Positions 16,808-27,123 of a stretch of DNA of 38,779 nucleotides are shown here, one piece after another. This DNA comes from Planctomycetales bacterium (GTDB lineage: Bacteria; Planctomycetota; Planctomycetia; Pirellulales; Lacipirellulaceae). The DNA is taken from positions 1 through 38,779 of the forward strand of contig JAGQOW010000036.1 in the NCBI GenBank assembly GCA_020427155.1, in the 5' to 3' direction. The notes under the pieces are model-generated. The model made no database searches, had not been told where the DNA came from, and saw nothing but the letters and a program-made list of their open reading frames with translations. How positions within the stretch are numbered: position 1 is the stretch's first letter; every line of letters begins with the position of its first letter. Both the position numbers and the translations under genes were made by a program.

Positions 16808-18007
16808 TTGTCTACTACCTTGGAAAACCAGCCCGTGGCAGATCGTTCTTCTACGGGGTCAAATGCAAACCGCGGCAGGAGTGGTCAGGTAATGAAAGTA
16901 TCTTGCGATCGTGAGCAACTTCTGCAGGCGTTTCAAACAGTCGCCTCGGTGGCGCCCTCGCGGAGTCCCAAGCCCATACTCCAAAACGTGAAACTCGAAG
17001 TCACGCAGGAAGGCGCCGTGCTTTCAGCGACCGACCTTGAGATAGGCATTCGTCATCAGGTCTCAGGCGTGGATGTCCATGTGCCAGGCGTGGTGATACT
17101 GTCGGTGTCACGATTCGGTTCGATCTTGCGAGAGAGTACCGACGAGACGCTGCACCTGGAGTCTGACGGGCAAGGAATCACGGTGCGTGGTGAGCGCAGT
17201 CAGTTCCGGCTATCGGCCGAGAATCCGGCGGACTTTCCGCGGGTGACGGGATTTGAAGCAAAGAGCTTCTGCGAAGTGCCTGCCAGGCTGTTACGAGAGC
17301 TAATTCGCCGAACCGCTTTTGCGACCGACAACGAGAGTAGCCGCTATGCGTTGGGCGGCGTGAAATTGGAGTTTGAAGAGGGGCAGATTACGGCGATCGG
17401 GACCGATGGGCGACGTTTGGCAAAAATGACGGGTCCTGTAGGGACGACCGGTGCGGCAGTCGATCCTAGCCAGACCATCATAGTTCCGACACGGGCCATG
17501 CAATTGATCGAACGTGCGATTGCGCCGACCGACGCCGAGGTCCAGGTGACTGTCGTCGGCAACGAGTTGCTCGTGCATACCGCCCGGGCAACGATCTCTG
17601 CCCGACTATTGGATGGGCGTTTCCCCGATTGGAAGAAAGTTTTTCCGGAACAGGGAACGGGAGTGAAACTGGAGCTTGCAGTGGGAACGACGCATTCGGC
17701 GGTACGTCAAGCAGCGATTGTCACGAGCGAGGAGAGCCGCGGCGTCGATCTCACGTTTGGAGACGGAATGCTGATTCTTTCGGGGCGTGCTGCAGAGGTC
17801 GGACAATCTCGAGTCGAGGTGCCCATCTCGTACGATGGGGCAGAGCTGACGGTGACGCTGGATCCTCGGTTTGTAATCGAATTCCTCAAAGTGCTGGATG
17901 CCGAAAAGACATTCACCATGGAAGTAAAGGATTCGGAAAGCGCGGCTGTATGCAGCACGGATGATGGATACGGGTACGTGATCATGCCCTTGGCGCGTGA
18001 TCGATGA
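16808..18007 (+). CDS. dnaN: DNA polymerase III beta sliding clamp
   Basis: The clamp is a ring-shaped dimer that tethers DNA polymerase III. The family N-terminus MKVSCDREQLLQAF begins at 16892 and gives 371 residues, the usual size. A perfect ribosome binding site before the TTG at 16808 argues for a 399-residue product with 28 extra N-terminal residues rich in Ser, Asn and Gly. Three clamp folds are visible through SRSPKPILQNVKLEV, ALGGVKLEFEEGQITAIGTDGRRLA and DLTFGDGMLILSGRA, and the C-terminal VIMPLARDR corresponds to the family's MPMR(L) end. The stop overlaps the dciA start as ATGA. Confidence 0.95.
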   Translation: MSTTLENQPVADRSSTGSNANRGRSGQVMKVSCDREQLLQAFQTVASVAPSRSPKPILQNVKLEVTQEGAVLSATDLEIGIRHQVSGVDVHVPGVVILSVSRFGSILRESTDETLHLESDGQGITVRGERSQFRLSAENPADFPRVTGFEAKSFCEVPARLLRELIRRTAFATDNESSRYALGGVKLEFEEGQITAIGTDGRRLAKMTGPVGTTGAAVDPSQTIIVPTRAMQLIERAIAPTDAEVQVTVVGNELLVHTARATISARLLDGRFPDWKKVFPEQGTGVKLELAVGTTHSAVRQAAIVTSEESRGVDLTFGDGMLILSGRAAEVGQSRVEVPISYDGAELTVTLDPRFVIEFLKVLDAEKTFTMEVKDSESAAVCSTDDGYGYVIMPLARDR

Positions 18008-18408
18008 GCGAGAGCAATCATATTCGTGAGCTGGGAGAACCTGAACTCGAGGAGCTTCGGGATTTGGAGCGTCGTAGGACATCGCACCGAAGATGGTTTG
18101 AGGCAAAACGGCCAAAACAGATTAGTAATGTGATCGCCCAGCTGGTCCAGCGAAGAGGCTATGCCCAGGTTCGTGCGGCTGGCGAGCGAGAGGCGGCCTG
18201 GCAAGCAACTGCCGGCGAAGAGTTGGCGTTGTTAACAAGGGTCGGCGGAATGCGACGAGGCGTGCTCGAGGTACTGGTAGCTAATTCGCTTTTGATGCAA
18301 GAGTTGACATTTCGTAAAGAAGATTTATTGGCCGGTCTGCAGGAGCAGCTTCCCGAAGAAGGAATTAAGCAGATTCGTTTCCGGCTGGGGGCAATCGATT
18401 CGCAGTAA
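18004..18408 (+). CDS. dciA: DciA-like (DUF721) helicase-loading protein
   Basis: DUF721/DciA proteins help load or operate the replicative helicase DnaB in bacteria that lack DnaC/DnaI loaders. The 134 residues end with the recognisable KH-like part: TRVGGMRRGVLEVLVANSLL, then MQELTFRKEDLLAGL and IKQIRFRLGAI. The first 50 residues are charged. The gene sits between dnaN and gyrB, where recF often lies, and starts in the dnaN stop (ATGA), so it is coupled to the clamp. The short DnaA has no DnaB-contact domain I, so DciA may be the main route to helicase loading here; this is an inference. Confidence 0.85.
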   Translation: MSESNHIRELGEPELEELRDLERRRTSHRRWFEAKRPKQISNVIAQLVQRRGYAQVRAAGEREAAWQATAGEELALLTRVGGMRRGVLEVLVANSLLMQELTFRKEDLLAGLQEQLPEEGIKQIRFRLGAIDSQ

Positions 18409-18442
18409 TTGAAGTACAGTTGAACCAACTTGGTGATAGTAG

Positions 18443-20959
<2,517 letters not shown>

Positions 20960-21106
20960 TTCTTACTTTAGGGAGATTCCGACGTTACTCAGCATTGCAG
21001 TAAGCAAGCGAAAGCTAGGTTAAGTTGCCAATCGAGTGGCATCAACAATCTGCAAATTCCCCGCCCAAATACAAAAGAGCAGCAAACTTCGCCACCGAGA
21101 CGATTT

Positions 21107-21895
21107 ATGAACATCCTCCGCTACCTATTGGCCTTTGTTGTCGCTTGCTCATGCTCGGTTTCTGTCGTGGCCAAAGCAGAGCAGGGAGAGTGGATCCCGC
21201 TCTTCAATGGAAAGAACTTGGATGGTTGGACGATAAAGATTAAGAGCTATGAATTGGGCGACAACTACGGCGAAACGTTTCGTGTAGAAGACGGGGTGAT
21301 CAAAGCGGTCTACGATCGGTATGAAGGCCGCTTCCGCGGGCGGTTTGGGCATCTGTTCTATAACGAGACCTTTTCCAACTATGAACTTCGTGTGGAATAC
21401 CGTTTTGTTGGTGAGCAGGCGCTGGGAGCCCCCGGTTGGGCGATTCGCAACAGCGGCGTGATGATTCACGGCCAATCGCCCGAGAGTATGGGGCTCAAAC
21501 AGGACTTTCCGGCGTCGATCGAAGTTCAGTTATTAGGCGGCGACGGTCAGAACCAACGGTCGACGGCCAACCTTTGTACGCCGGGCACCAATGTGGTGAT
21601 GGACGGCAAGCTCCACACCCAGCACTGTACCAACTCCAGCTCCGAAACATACCACGGCGATCAGTGGGTAACGGTCGAAATTGAGGTACGGGGCAACGAG
21701 GTTATTCGACACAAGATCGACGGACGAACCGTCCTCGAGTACACCCAGCCCCAATTGGACGAGACCGACGACTCGGCGAAAGCCTTGCTGGCTGGCGGGG
21801 CCGAGAAGATGCTCTCCAGCGGCACGATTTCGCTCCAATCGGAAGGCCACCCGGTGGAGTTCCGCAAGGTCGAACTGCGGAAACTAGAAGACTAA
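21107..21895 (+). CDS. Secreted DUF1080 (3-keto-disaccharide hydrolase-like)
   Basis: The 262 residues start with a signal peptide (about 1-24, cut after VVA or AKA). One DUF1080 domain follows, a concanavalin-like beta-sandwich abundant in planctomycetes. Typical stretches are WIPLFNGKNLDGWT, FSNYELRVEYRF, NSGVMIHGQSPE, PASIEVQLLGGDG and the final SGTISLQSEGHPVEFRKVEL. Some members hydrolyse 3-keto-glycosides and others bind glycans. Two Cys (in ANLCTP and HTQHCTN) may pair. The upstream 147-base gap shows no clear promoter. No oxidoreductase partner is adjacent. Confidence 0.9.
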   Translation: MNILRYLLAFVVACSCSVSVVAKAEQGEWIPLFNGKNLDGWTIKIKSYELGDNYGETFRVEDGVIKAVYDRYEGRFRGRFGHLFYNETFSNYELRVEYRFVGEQALGAPGWAIRNSGVMIHGQSPESMGLKQDFPASIEVQLLGGDGQNQRSTANLCTPGTNVVMDGKLHTQHCTNSSSETYHGDQWVTVEIEVRGNEVIRHKIDGRTVLEYTQPQLDETDDSAKALLAGGAEKMLSSGTISLQSEGHPVEFRKVELRKLED

Positions 21896-22157
21896 CGTGT
21901 TTCTGCCCCGCTAGGCGGAAACCGCCATCACTTTGGCATCAGGGCCGCAGCAGTCGGCCCATTTGGCCATTTTCGGACTGGCCGAGGCTCGCTTACCGGA
22001 GGACATTTTTCCTGGCAAAAGGTTGACTCTTTTGCGAAGGCTGCGCAAGGTAGAAAGATTAGGTTGTACCGGTTATACCGCCTGGAACGCCCGCCTCATG
22101 GCCTGTCCAGGTTGGGGTTTTCTACACGATTCGCGTCTTTTCAGGGGAGGATCAACC

Positions 22158-22628
22158 ATGTTGATTCGAAGTATTTTGAGTCTGTCCGCTGCCACATGCT
22201 TGTTGTTGGCTGTTCCTACTGCCCAGGCCGATGAGGGAATGCCAGGCCAATCGTTGCTAAACGAGATGGGCCTGGCGAGTATCGACATGATGAGTGATGA
22301 CGAGGCTATGGAGATTCGTGGTCTTGGCTACTATCCCAAGTACAATCACGTGAAGCCTGTCGCGATTGCTTATGGACATTCTTACGCTGGTGTCAGTGGT
22401 CACGGAGCGCAAGCGTACAGCGAGGACGGTTTCTATGCCCGAGGCCCGCACAAAGCAGCTGGTGCTCACGGATCGTTTGCTGGGCTGATTGTTAAGCAGC
22501 ATGGGGGGCCTCATGGCGGCGGCTCGCATGGCAACAAGCGTCAAAGCGGTGGCCACTCGAAGCCGAAGCCGCAAGGCAAGAAAGTGATCGCGTTTTCCGG
22601 CGGTTTTTCTTTCGCTTCGACCAAGTAA
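22158..22628 (+). CDS. Small secreted Gly/His-rich protein
   Basis: The 156 residues begin with a signal peptide (cut near AQA at about residue 24). A short acidic segment, MMSDDEAMEIRGLG, follows and recurs in form in other small planctomycete exported proteins that I recall. Then comes a Gly/His/Lys-rich, probably unstructured tail (HGGPHGGGSHGNKRQSGG) ending in a short hydrophobic stretch. GGGGAGG lies 7 bases before the ATG, a strong site. A clear terminator follows at 22651, so this is a single-gene unit. The His-rich tail could bind metal, but function is unknown. The 262-base gap before it (21896-22157) is open in frame but shows no coding signal. Confidence 0.75.
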   Translation: MLIRSILSLSAATCLLLAVPTAQADEGMPGQSLLNEMGLASIDMMSDDEAMEIRGLGYYPKYNHVKPVAIAYGHSYAGVSGHGAQAYSEDGFYARGPHKAAGAHGSFAGLIVKQHGGPHGGGSHGNKRQSGGHSKPKPQGKKVIAFSGGFSFASTK

Positions 22629-22650
22629 GCTGAATTGATTGAAAAAGTTG

Positions 22651-22686
22651 GCAAAGCCCAGGGGTTACACTCCCTGGGCTTTTGCA
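22651..22686 (+). terminator. Intrinsic terminator after small secreted protein gene
   Basis: GCAAAGCCCAGGG pairs with CCCTGGGCTTTTGC (one extra T) around an 8-base loop, with a short T run inside the 3' arm. It starts 23 bases after the stop at 22628. Confidence 0.75.
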
Positions 22687-22778
22687 TTGATGTCGCACGG
22701 GCTCACGCATTTCCGGTTCATACTTTATGATGGGATCAGGTTTAACAGCCACCCTCGAGCCTGTTTGGCGATTGCTTC

Positions 22779-23429
22779 TTGAACCGTCCTAATCAACAAC
22801 TTGCCTGGTTGCTCCAAGAAGCGATTCGCCAGTTGCGAGGCGGTCGACTTTCAGCGAGGTGGATAACCGGGCTGATTGCCGCTGTCGTCCTGTACTTGCT
22901 GCTCCAGCCAGTACTGGAGCGAAAGTGTGGCGTCGACCTGCCAGGGCTGGGTGACCTTGGCGAGGTGGCGACCCCACGGTCACCTGCCAATGTCCCTCGA
23001 TCGCGTTCCGACCCAACCGCGTCTCATCAGGATCTCGAGCAGATCCTGCATTCCTCCAGACTGCAAACCTATGAGTCGGCCGCCGGACTACGATACACCC
23101 GCGGCAGCCAACATGGACACCGACTCAAGCATTTACTGGCTCATACCGAGGACGAACCCAAGCGACCGGGCCAACATGGAGTTTTCGATAGTCGAAATGC
23201 AGTGGAAGTGGTGGCTCTTGTGGACGAGGCCTATCTGCAAGCCTTGGCGGGAGAGGACACCGAAGTTGAACATGAGGGAGATCGAACAGTTTACACAGTC
23301 AATCTGGGGCGACGGATCGGCTACATTGGAGGCGAGAGCGGCAATCGGCGCGGGCGACCCGAGGCCCGGCACATGCGGCTGGTGCTAGAAGGAAGAGACT
23401 TTGTGACGGCGTTTCCGTGTCAACCTTAG
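22779..23429 (+). CDS. Membrane-anchored protein, possibly nuclease-like domain
   Basis: The 216 residues have a short cytoplasmic start, one transmembrane segment (about 29-45: WITGLIAAVVLYLLLQ), a Pro/Ser-rich linker and a C-terminal domain of about 110 residues. That domain reads GHRLKHLLAHTEDEP, KRPGQHGVFDS, VALVDEAYLQAL, TVYTVNLGRRIGYIGG and finally LVLEGRDFVTAFPCQP. The order of an early His/Lys, a YTV-type strand and a closing strand ending in VTAFP recalls BECR-fold nucleases (Barnase/EndoU/colicin E5/RelE), but I cannot confirm the fold and no immunity gene is evident. The start is a TTG at 22779 because no ATG precedes the membrane span; there is no clear ribosome binding site. Confidence 0.6.
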   Translation: MNRPNQQLAWLLQEAIRQLRGGRLSARWITGLIAAVVLYLLLQPVLERKCGVDLPGLGDLGEVATPRSPANVPRSRSDPTASHQDLEQILHSSRLQTYESAAGLRYTRGSQHGHRLKHLLAHTEDEPKRPGQHGVFDSRNAVEVVALVDEAYLQALAGEDTEVEHEGDRTVYTVNLGRRIGYIGGESGNRRGRPEARHMRLVLEGRDFVTAFPCQP

Positions 23430-23638
23430 GTGAACGACGAATGCGAAGGAATGGCGGGGTTGGACATTCCAGAGCGGTTCACTTGGATACTCCCGACCAG
23501 ACAGTCGAGCTATGGTGCCTAGTTGCGGCACCTGGTTGCAGGTTGAATTGGATCCGATCAAGACACTTGCTCCCAGCCCATCGGCGCTATTACGTAAACG
23601 AGTCTTGAAACAACCTATTCAATTCAACAGCCCCGAAC

Positions 23639-24022
23639 ATGCCCAATAAGCAACGAATGTATTATGTCGGCTTCTGCCGGATTTGTGGGACGGGCCCATT
23701 GGGGCTCCGCAAATGTGGCGGTTGCGGCACGGTTGTTGTTTTGTGCGACGAATGCGATGCCGTATGGACCTCTGCGGATTTTTCGGCCAAGCCCCATTTG
23801 GCCACTGCGGGAGAATTGCCTTGCCCCGAGTGTCGGGCCTCGCTTGTCGACTCGCCATCTCGCTGGGCCACGAAGGCTCAGATCAGGGCCACGTCTTGGC
23901 TGCAGCGAGCGCTGGCTGATGGAGAATTCCTTCTTCGCCAAGGAATGGCTTTTGCGCCCGAGACCAGGGAGGTCCGCGATCCTGCAGGAAATGACGAGCG
24001 GGATTCGGCGAAAGACACTTGA
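23639..24022 (+). CDS. Small zinc-ribbon protein with four CxxC knuckles
   Basis: The 127 residues contain CRIC, CGGC, CDEC and CPEC within the first 70, enough for two zinc sites. A helical tail (TKAQIRATSWLQRALADGEF) and a charged end follow. No catalytic domain is seen. It may bind nucleic acid or act as an adaptor; function is unknown. The ATG at 23639 lacks a good ribosome binding site, and an ATG six codons later is also possible. Gaps of 209 bases before and 172 bases after hold nothing I recognise. Confidence 0.65.
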   Translation: MPNKQRMYYVGFCRICGTGPLGLRKCGGCGTVVVLCDECDAVWTSADFSAKPHLATAGELPCPECRASLVDSPSRWATKAQIRATSWLQRALADGEFLLRQGMAFAPETREVRDPAGNDERDSAKDT

Positions 24023-24194
24023 GATTGATACTCAGGCTGAGGGCTATGACGCGGGTGGTTTCCAAGGAACGCCAGCGGTAGATGTCCGTTGGCCGTGGAC
24101 ATGCGGGTCAACGGGCCTACAATCTGCAGTTAGGCTGGCGTAAAGTGGCGCCAGACGTTCTTCCGCCTGTCGCATTTTCTGGAGTGGATTTCTG

Positions 24195-24704
24195 ATGCTT
24201 AGTAAAGTCATGCAAGATGCCATCAACGATCAAATCAACAACGAGCTGCACTCGTCGTATAGCTATTTGTCGATGGCTGTCTGGTGTGACCACCAGCAGT
24301 TCAAGGGCAGTGCCCATTGGATGCGACTTCAGAGCGAGGAGGAGCGGATCCACGCAATGCGTTTGGTCGATTTTCTGCTCGCCCGCAACGGTCGCGTGTT
24401 CCTCAAGCCGATTGGGCAACCCGAGGTCGAGTTCGAGTCGGTCGTCGAGGTCTTCGACAAAGCGTTGGCCCAGGAACAGACCGTGACGCAGCAAATCGAT
24501 GGGCTCTACGAGCTGGCATTCCAGGAAAAGGCGTTTGCTGCCTTGGTCGAGCTGGAGTGGTTTATTACCGAACAAGTGGAAGAAGAGAAAACTGCCCGCG
24601 AGATCGTGCACAAGTTCCACATGGTTAAGGACGATCCGGCGTCGCTGCTGGATTTGGATCGCGAGCTAAACGGACGGGCGCCTGAAGCAGCGGAGGGAGC
24701 ATAG
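24195..24704 (+). CDS. ftnA: Bacterial ferritin (FtnA type)
   Basis: This iron-storage protein should form a 24-mer cage that oxidises and stores iron. The 169 residues fit FtnA (about 165). Ferroxidase residues match the E. coli FtnA numbering: E17 (NNELHSSYSYL), E50 and H53 (SEEERIHAM), E94 (LAQEQ), and Q127 with E130 (ITEQVEEE). There is no heme-binding Met of the bacterioferritin type, as far as I can see. GGAG lies about 10 bases before the ATG. It is likely a single-gene unit; I see no Fur-type site that I would trust. Confidence 0.94.
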   Translation: MLSKVMQDAINDQINNELHSSYSYLSMAVWCDHQQFKGSAHWMRLQSEEERIHAMRLVDFLLARNGRVFLKPIGQPEVEFESVVEVFDKALAQEQTVTQQIDGLYELAFQEKAFAALVELEWFITEQVEEEKTAREIVHKFHMVKDDPASLLDLDRELNGRAPEAAEGA

Positions 24705-24769
24705 CGATCGAATGTAGGCTCCGGCGATCTGGAGGATCGCAGCCAATGCTTGACGCCATTGTTTAAGCA

Positions 24770-24997
24770 CTAAGCCCAGAACGAGCGATTGGCGTTCAGG
24801 AGCCCGTCGCTGAACATGGCAACGCGGCCCTTGACGGCTCCGAATCCGCCGAACTCGCGAATTTCCAGATAGAGAAAGACGCAAGCCATCAGCAACGAAA
24901 TCAGCGCGATGACCAGCAACACCGTGTAGATGTTCAACTGCGGCTTCTTGTTGAGAACGCTCGGTGTGCTAACCGATTCTAAGTTTGGTTGCGACAT
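24770..24997 (-). CDS. Small single-span membrane protein
   Basis: The 75 residues have a cytoplasmic Ser/Thr/Pro start, one membrane span (about 23-44: YTVLLVIALISLLMACVFLYL) and a short tail ending in NRSFWA. AGGAGG lies 6 bases before the second of two adjacent ATGs (24997), which I prefer. The first 29 bases overlap the end of the coiled-coil gene upstream, so the two are translationally coupled and probably act together. Function is unknown. Confidence 0.7.
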   Translation of the reverse strand: MSQPNLESVSTPSVLNKKPQLNIYTVLLVIALISLLMACVFLYLEIREFGGFGAVKGRVAMFSDGLLNANRSFWA

Positions 24998-25808
24998 CAT
25001 CGCCCTCCTGGATCTGTCCCTGCTGGAATCGGCGAATCACGCGTCCAACGGCTCGGTCAGGTTCGGTCCGAATAATCTCGGCCCGGCCAAGATACCGTTC
25101 GCCTCGGAATACTTCGATGGTGTGTCCCCGTTTAAGCCCATCGTCGGCGCCTACCGAGACCTCGATCAGCTGGCTGCCCGCTTGCCGAATGGTCGCGCTG
25201 ACGACGCCTCGTACGCTTGGTACTGCGGCCTGGGCGTCGGTTGTGGGATCGATCCCATTCTCGCGAAGCATTGCGGTAGCCTCGCCCAATTGCTGCGCTA
25301 ACTGAATGTGCCGCTCGTTCAGAGACGAGAGTCTTCCCTGAGCCTGGTGCAGATCGTCGGTCGAGCGAATCGTGGTGGCGACCGCCTGATCGCGGGCTTG
25401 CTGGTTCTCACGGATCTCGGCCCGCAGGGCTTCGACTTCGGCAGTGAGTTTTTCGTTGTTTTGTTGCGTCGAGGCGACGGCGGCCGTGTTGGCTCGTTCT
25501 TGTTGGCGAAGCTGGTCGAGGACCGATTGGATCGAGGTGTTCTGCTCGATGAGTTGGACTCGTTCGCTTTCGAGCTTGCGAACTTCTTGCTGGGCGGCTT
25601 CGACTTCGGCCGTGAGCTGGCTTTCGAGACTGTTGTAACTGCTTTGAAGCTGTTCGTTTCTGTTGGTGGCTTCGCTCAGCTGAGCGGATAACTTCTCGGC
25701 ATCGTCTCGCCAATTGCGATGGGTGCTGTAAACGGCCATCGAGAAGGCCATCAGCATGATGGCGGCAATGGCGATAAACACAGTTAAGCTTTTGCCAAGC
25801 AGATTCAT
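24969..25808 (-). CDS. Membrane-anchored coiled-coil protein
   Basis: The 279 residues start with a membrane span (about 7-27). A long predicted coiled coil follows (about 35-185; heptad-like runs rich in Glu, Gln and Leu such as LESQLTAEVEAAQQEVRKLE). The last 75 residues form a small beta-rich domain (SQLIEVSVGADDGLKRGHTIEV, VGRVIRRF, QEGDDVATKL). That end resembles the C-terminal domain seen in FlgT-like and other envelope proteins (a GDDGLKxG turn). GAGGAAG lies about 7 bases before the ATG. The overlap with the small membrane protein gene suggests a two-component envelope complex. The role is unknown. Confidence 0.8.
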   Translation of the reverse strand: MNLLGKSLTVFIAIAAIMLMAFSMAVYSTHRNWRDDAEKLSAQLSEATNRNEQLQSSYNSLESQLTAEVEAAQQEVRKLESERVQLIEQNTSIQSVLDQLRQQERANTAAVASTQQNNEKLTAEVEALRAEIRENQQARDQAVATTIRSTDDLHQAQGRLSSLNERHIQLAQQLGEATAMLRENGIDPTTDAQAAVPSVRGVVSATIRQAGSQLIEVSVGADDGLKRGHTIEVFRGERYLGRAEIIRTEPDRAVGRVIRRFQQGQIQEGDDVATKLRIG

Positions 25809-26055
25809 CTAAACACTTCCTCTGTTCGCAACGGGACCAGGACGCAGGCCTGAGCGCCCTGAGCTGGTCGACAACATGTAGAACGGTCGCAACCCCCGGC
25901 CAATTCAGGAGATAATCCCTACAATCGCAGTATAATCAGGCTGCGAAAATGGTGTCAAACTTTCCCCAAGCCAAATCGAACCAGGTGGCCGATTTGGGGC
26001 CGATTTTGACAATTCTGCTGGCTGGAGATCGAATTGCTGCCTGAAAAGGGAGGTT

Positions 26056-26259
26056 CTAGCCGGGAAAGCAACCGCAGCCCGAGCCACAGGGACCTGCCGG
26101 CGGCTGGCCGCCTGGCGAGGCCGAATGGGCTGCCGGCACGCTCAGCAGCCTGGTGAGTTGCTCGTGGCCACAAGACTCGCACGCTGGCTGCTCGTCGCTG
26201 CGGACGAGATGCTCCTGTTCATGGCCACATTTCGGACAAGTGAATTCGTAGAGGGGCAT
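26056..26259 (-). CDS. FmdB-like zinc ribbon protein
   Basis: The 67-residue protein starts MPLYEFTCPKCGHEQEHLV and has a second knuckle CESCGHE, the FmdB/CxxC_CXXC_SSSS regulator-type zinc ribbon. The Gly/Pro/Cys-rich tail (GPCGSGCGCFPG) is also common in the family. Members are annotated as putative regulators, but their role is not established. The 247 bases between it and the coiled-coil gene (25809-26055) hold nothing I recognise. Confidence 0.88.
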   Translation of the reverse strand: MPLYEFTCPKCGHEQEHLVRSDEQPACESCGHEQLTRLLSVPAAHSASPGGQPPAGPCGSGCGCFPG

Positions 26260-26356
26260 GAGGTTCTCGGTTCACCTTCAGGGAGGGAAGCTTCTTGGGA
26301 AACACGATTCTTAGAGTTTTGAAAGAAACAAGTCTGCCTTGGACTTGGGCACGTCG

Positions 26357-26986
26357 CTAGAGCTCAGGTCGCCGCAGGATCTCCTGGGCTAGGATCAACT
26401 GACGCATCCCTTGGGGACTGCGCATCATTGCTGCAATTTCGGCTGCGGCACCTTTTTCTTTTTCCTTCCCGGGGGGAGCGGTAGACTCTTCGCGACGCTG
26501 GAGACTCCCCACTTGATGATCAAATCTCTGATGAAGCCGCGACTCGAGCCGGTCGTCGGCCAAAGCGACCTCGTCGCCTAGTTTTTCGGCATGCTCAACG
26601 AGCTGTTTGGAACTGATGTGTTTGGCGACATGCTCGGCGACTCCTTCATGACGGAGACCGCCTTCTGGCTGGGGCGGCGGAGTACGTTGGGGCTTTGGCT
26701 TGCGAGGAGGGCTTGATGCCCGTTCCTGTTGCGGAGGTTTGCCTTGTGCGCGGCGGAGAAAATCCTCGACTTCTCTGCGCAGCGACTCTTCCTGGCCGAC
26801 CGGTTGTGGGGCGAGCGGACGGCCTTCGGCAGCCTGCTTGGCAGGGGGTCGGGCAGGCCGTTTTTGCTCGACAGGTTTCTTCTTAATGCTCTCGCGAGCG
26901 CTCAACAATTGGCCGATGCCGTAAAGAACGAAGAAAATAACACCGACCACGACTTCCCAAACGTCGGCAGCGAGAATCAACGGCAT
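26357..26986 (-). CDS. Single-span membrane protein with Pro-rich linker
   Basis: The 209 residues have a membrane span near the start (about 9-28: VWEVVVGVIFFVLYGIGQLL). A long basic Pro/Gln/Arg-rich linker (KKKPVEQKRPARPPAKQ and more) follows. The C-terminal helical part ends in RSPQGMRQLILAQEILRRPEL, a motif that I recall at the end of conserved planctomycete proteins. It is downstream of floA on the same strand, 137 bases away, so it may be part of the same membrane-domain system. The start is ATG 26986; an in-frame TTG at 27004 is possible. Function is unknown. Confidence 0.75.
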   Translation of the reverse strand: MPLILAADVWEVVVGVIFFVLYGIGQLLSARESIKKKPVEQKRPARPPAKQAAEGRPLAPQPVGQEESLRREVEDFLRRAQGKPPQQERASSPPRKPKPQRTPPPQPEGGLRHEGVAEHVAKHISSKQLVEHAEKLGDEVALADDRLESRLHQRFDHQVGSLQRREESTAPPGKEKEKGAAAEIAAMMRSPQGMRQLILAQEILRRPEL

Positions 26987-27123
26987 GGTGTCTGCTGTGG
27001 ACAAGTGAGGGCTTTCTCTTCGGCTCAGTCCTGCTGCCCGCCATCGTCTGTCGTTCGAAACTGCGAAGACAGTCCAATGCGTCTAGTTCTTTCTGGACCA
27101 ATAATAAAATTGCAATTGTGCGA

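Noticed and set aside
21933..22157. In-frame extension of the small secreted protein
   Set aside because: The signal peptide and strong ribosome binding site place the start at 22158.
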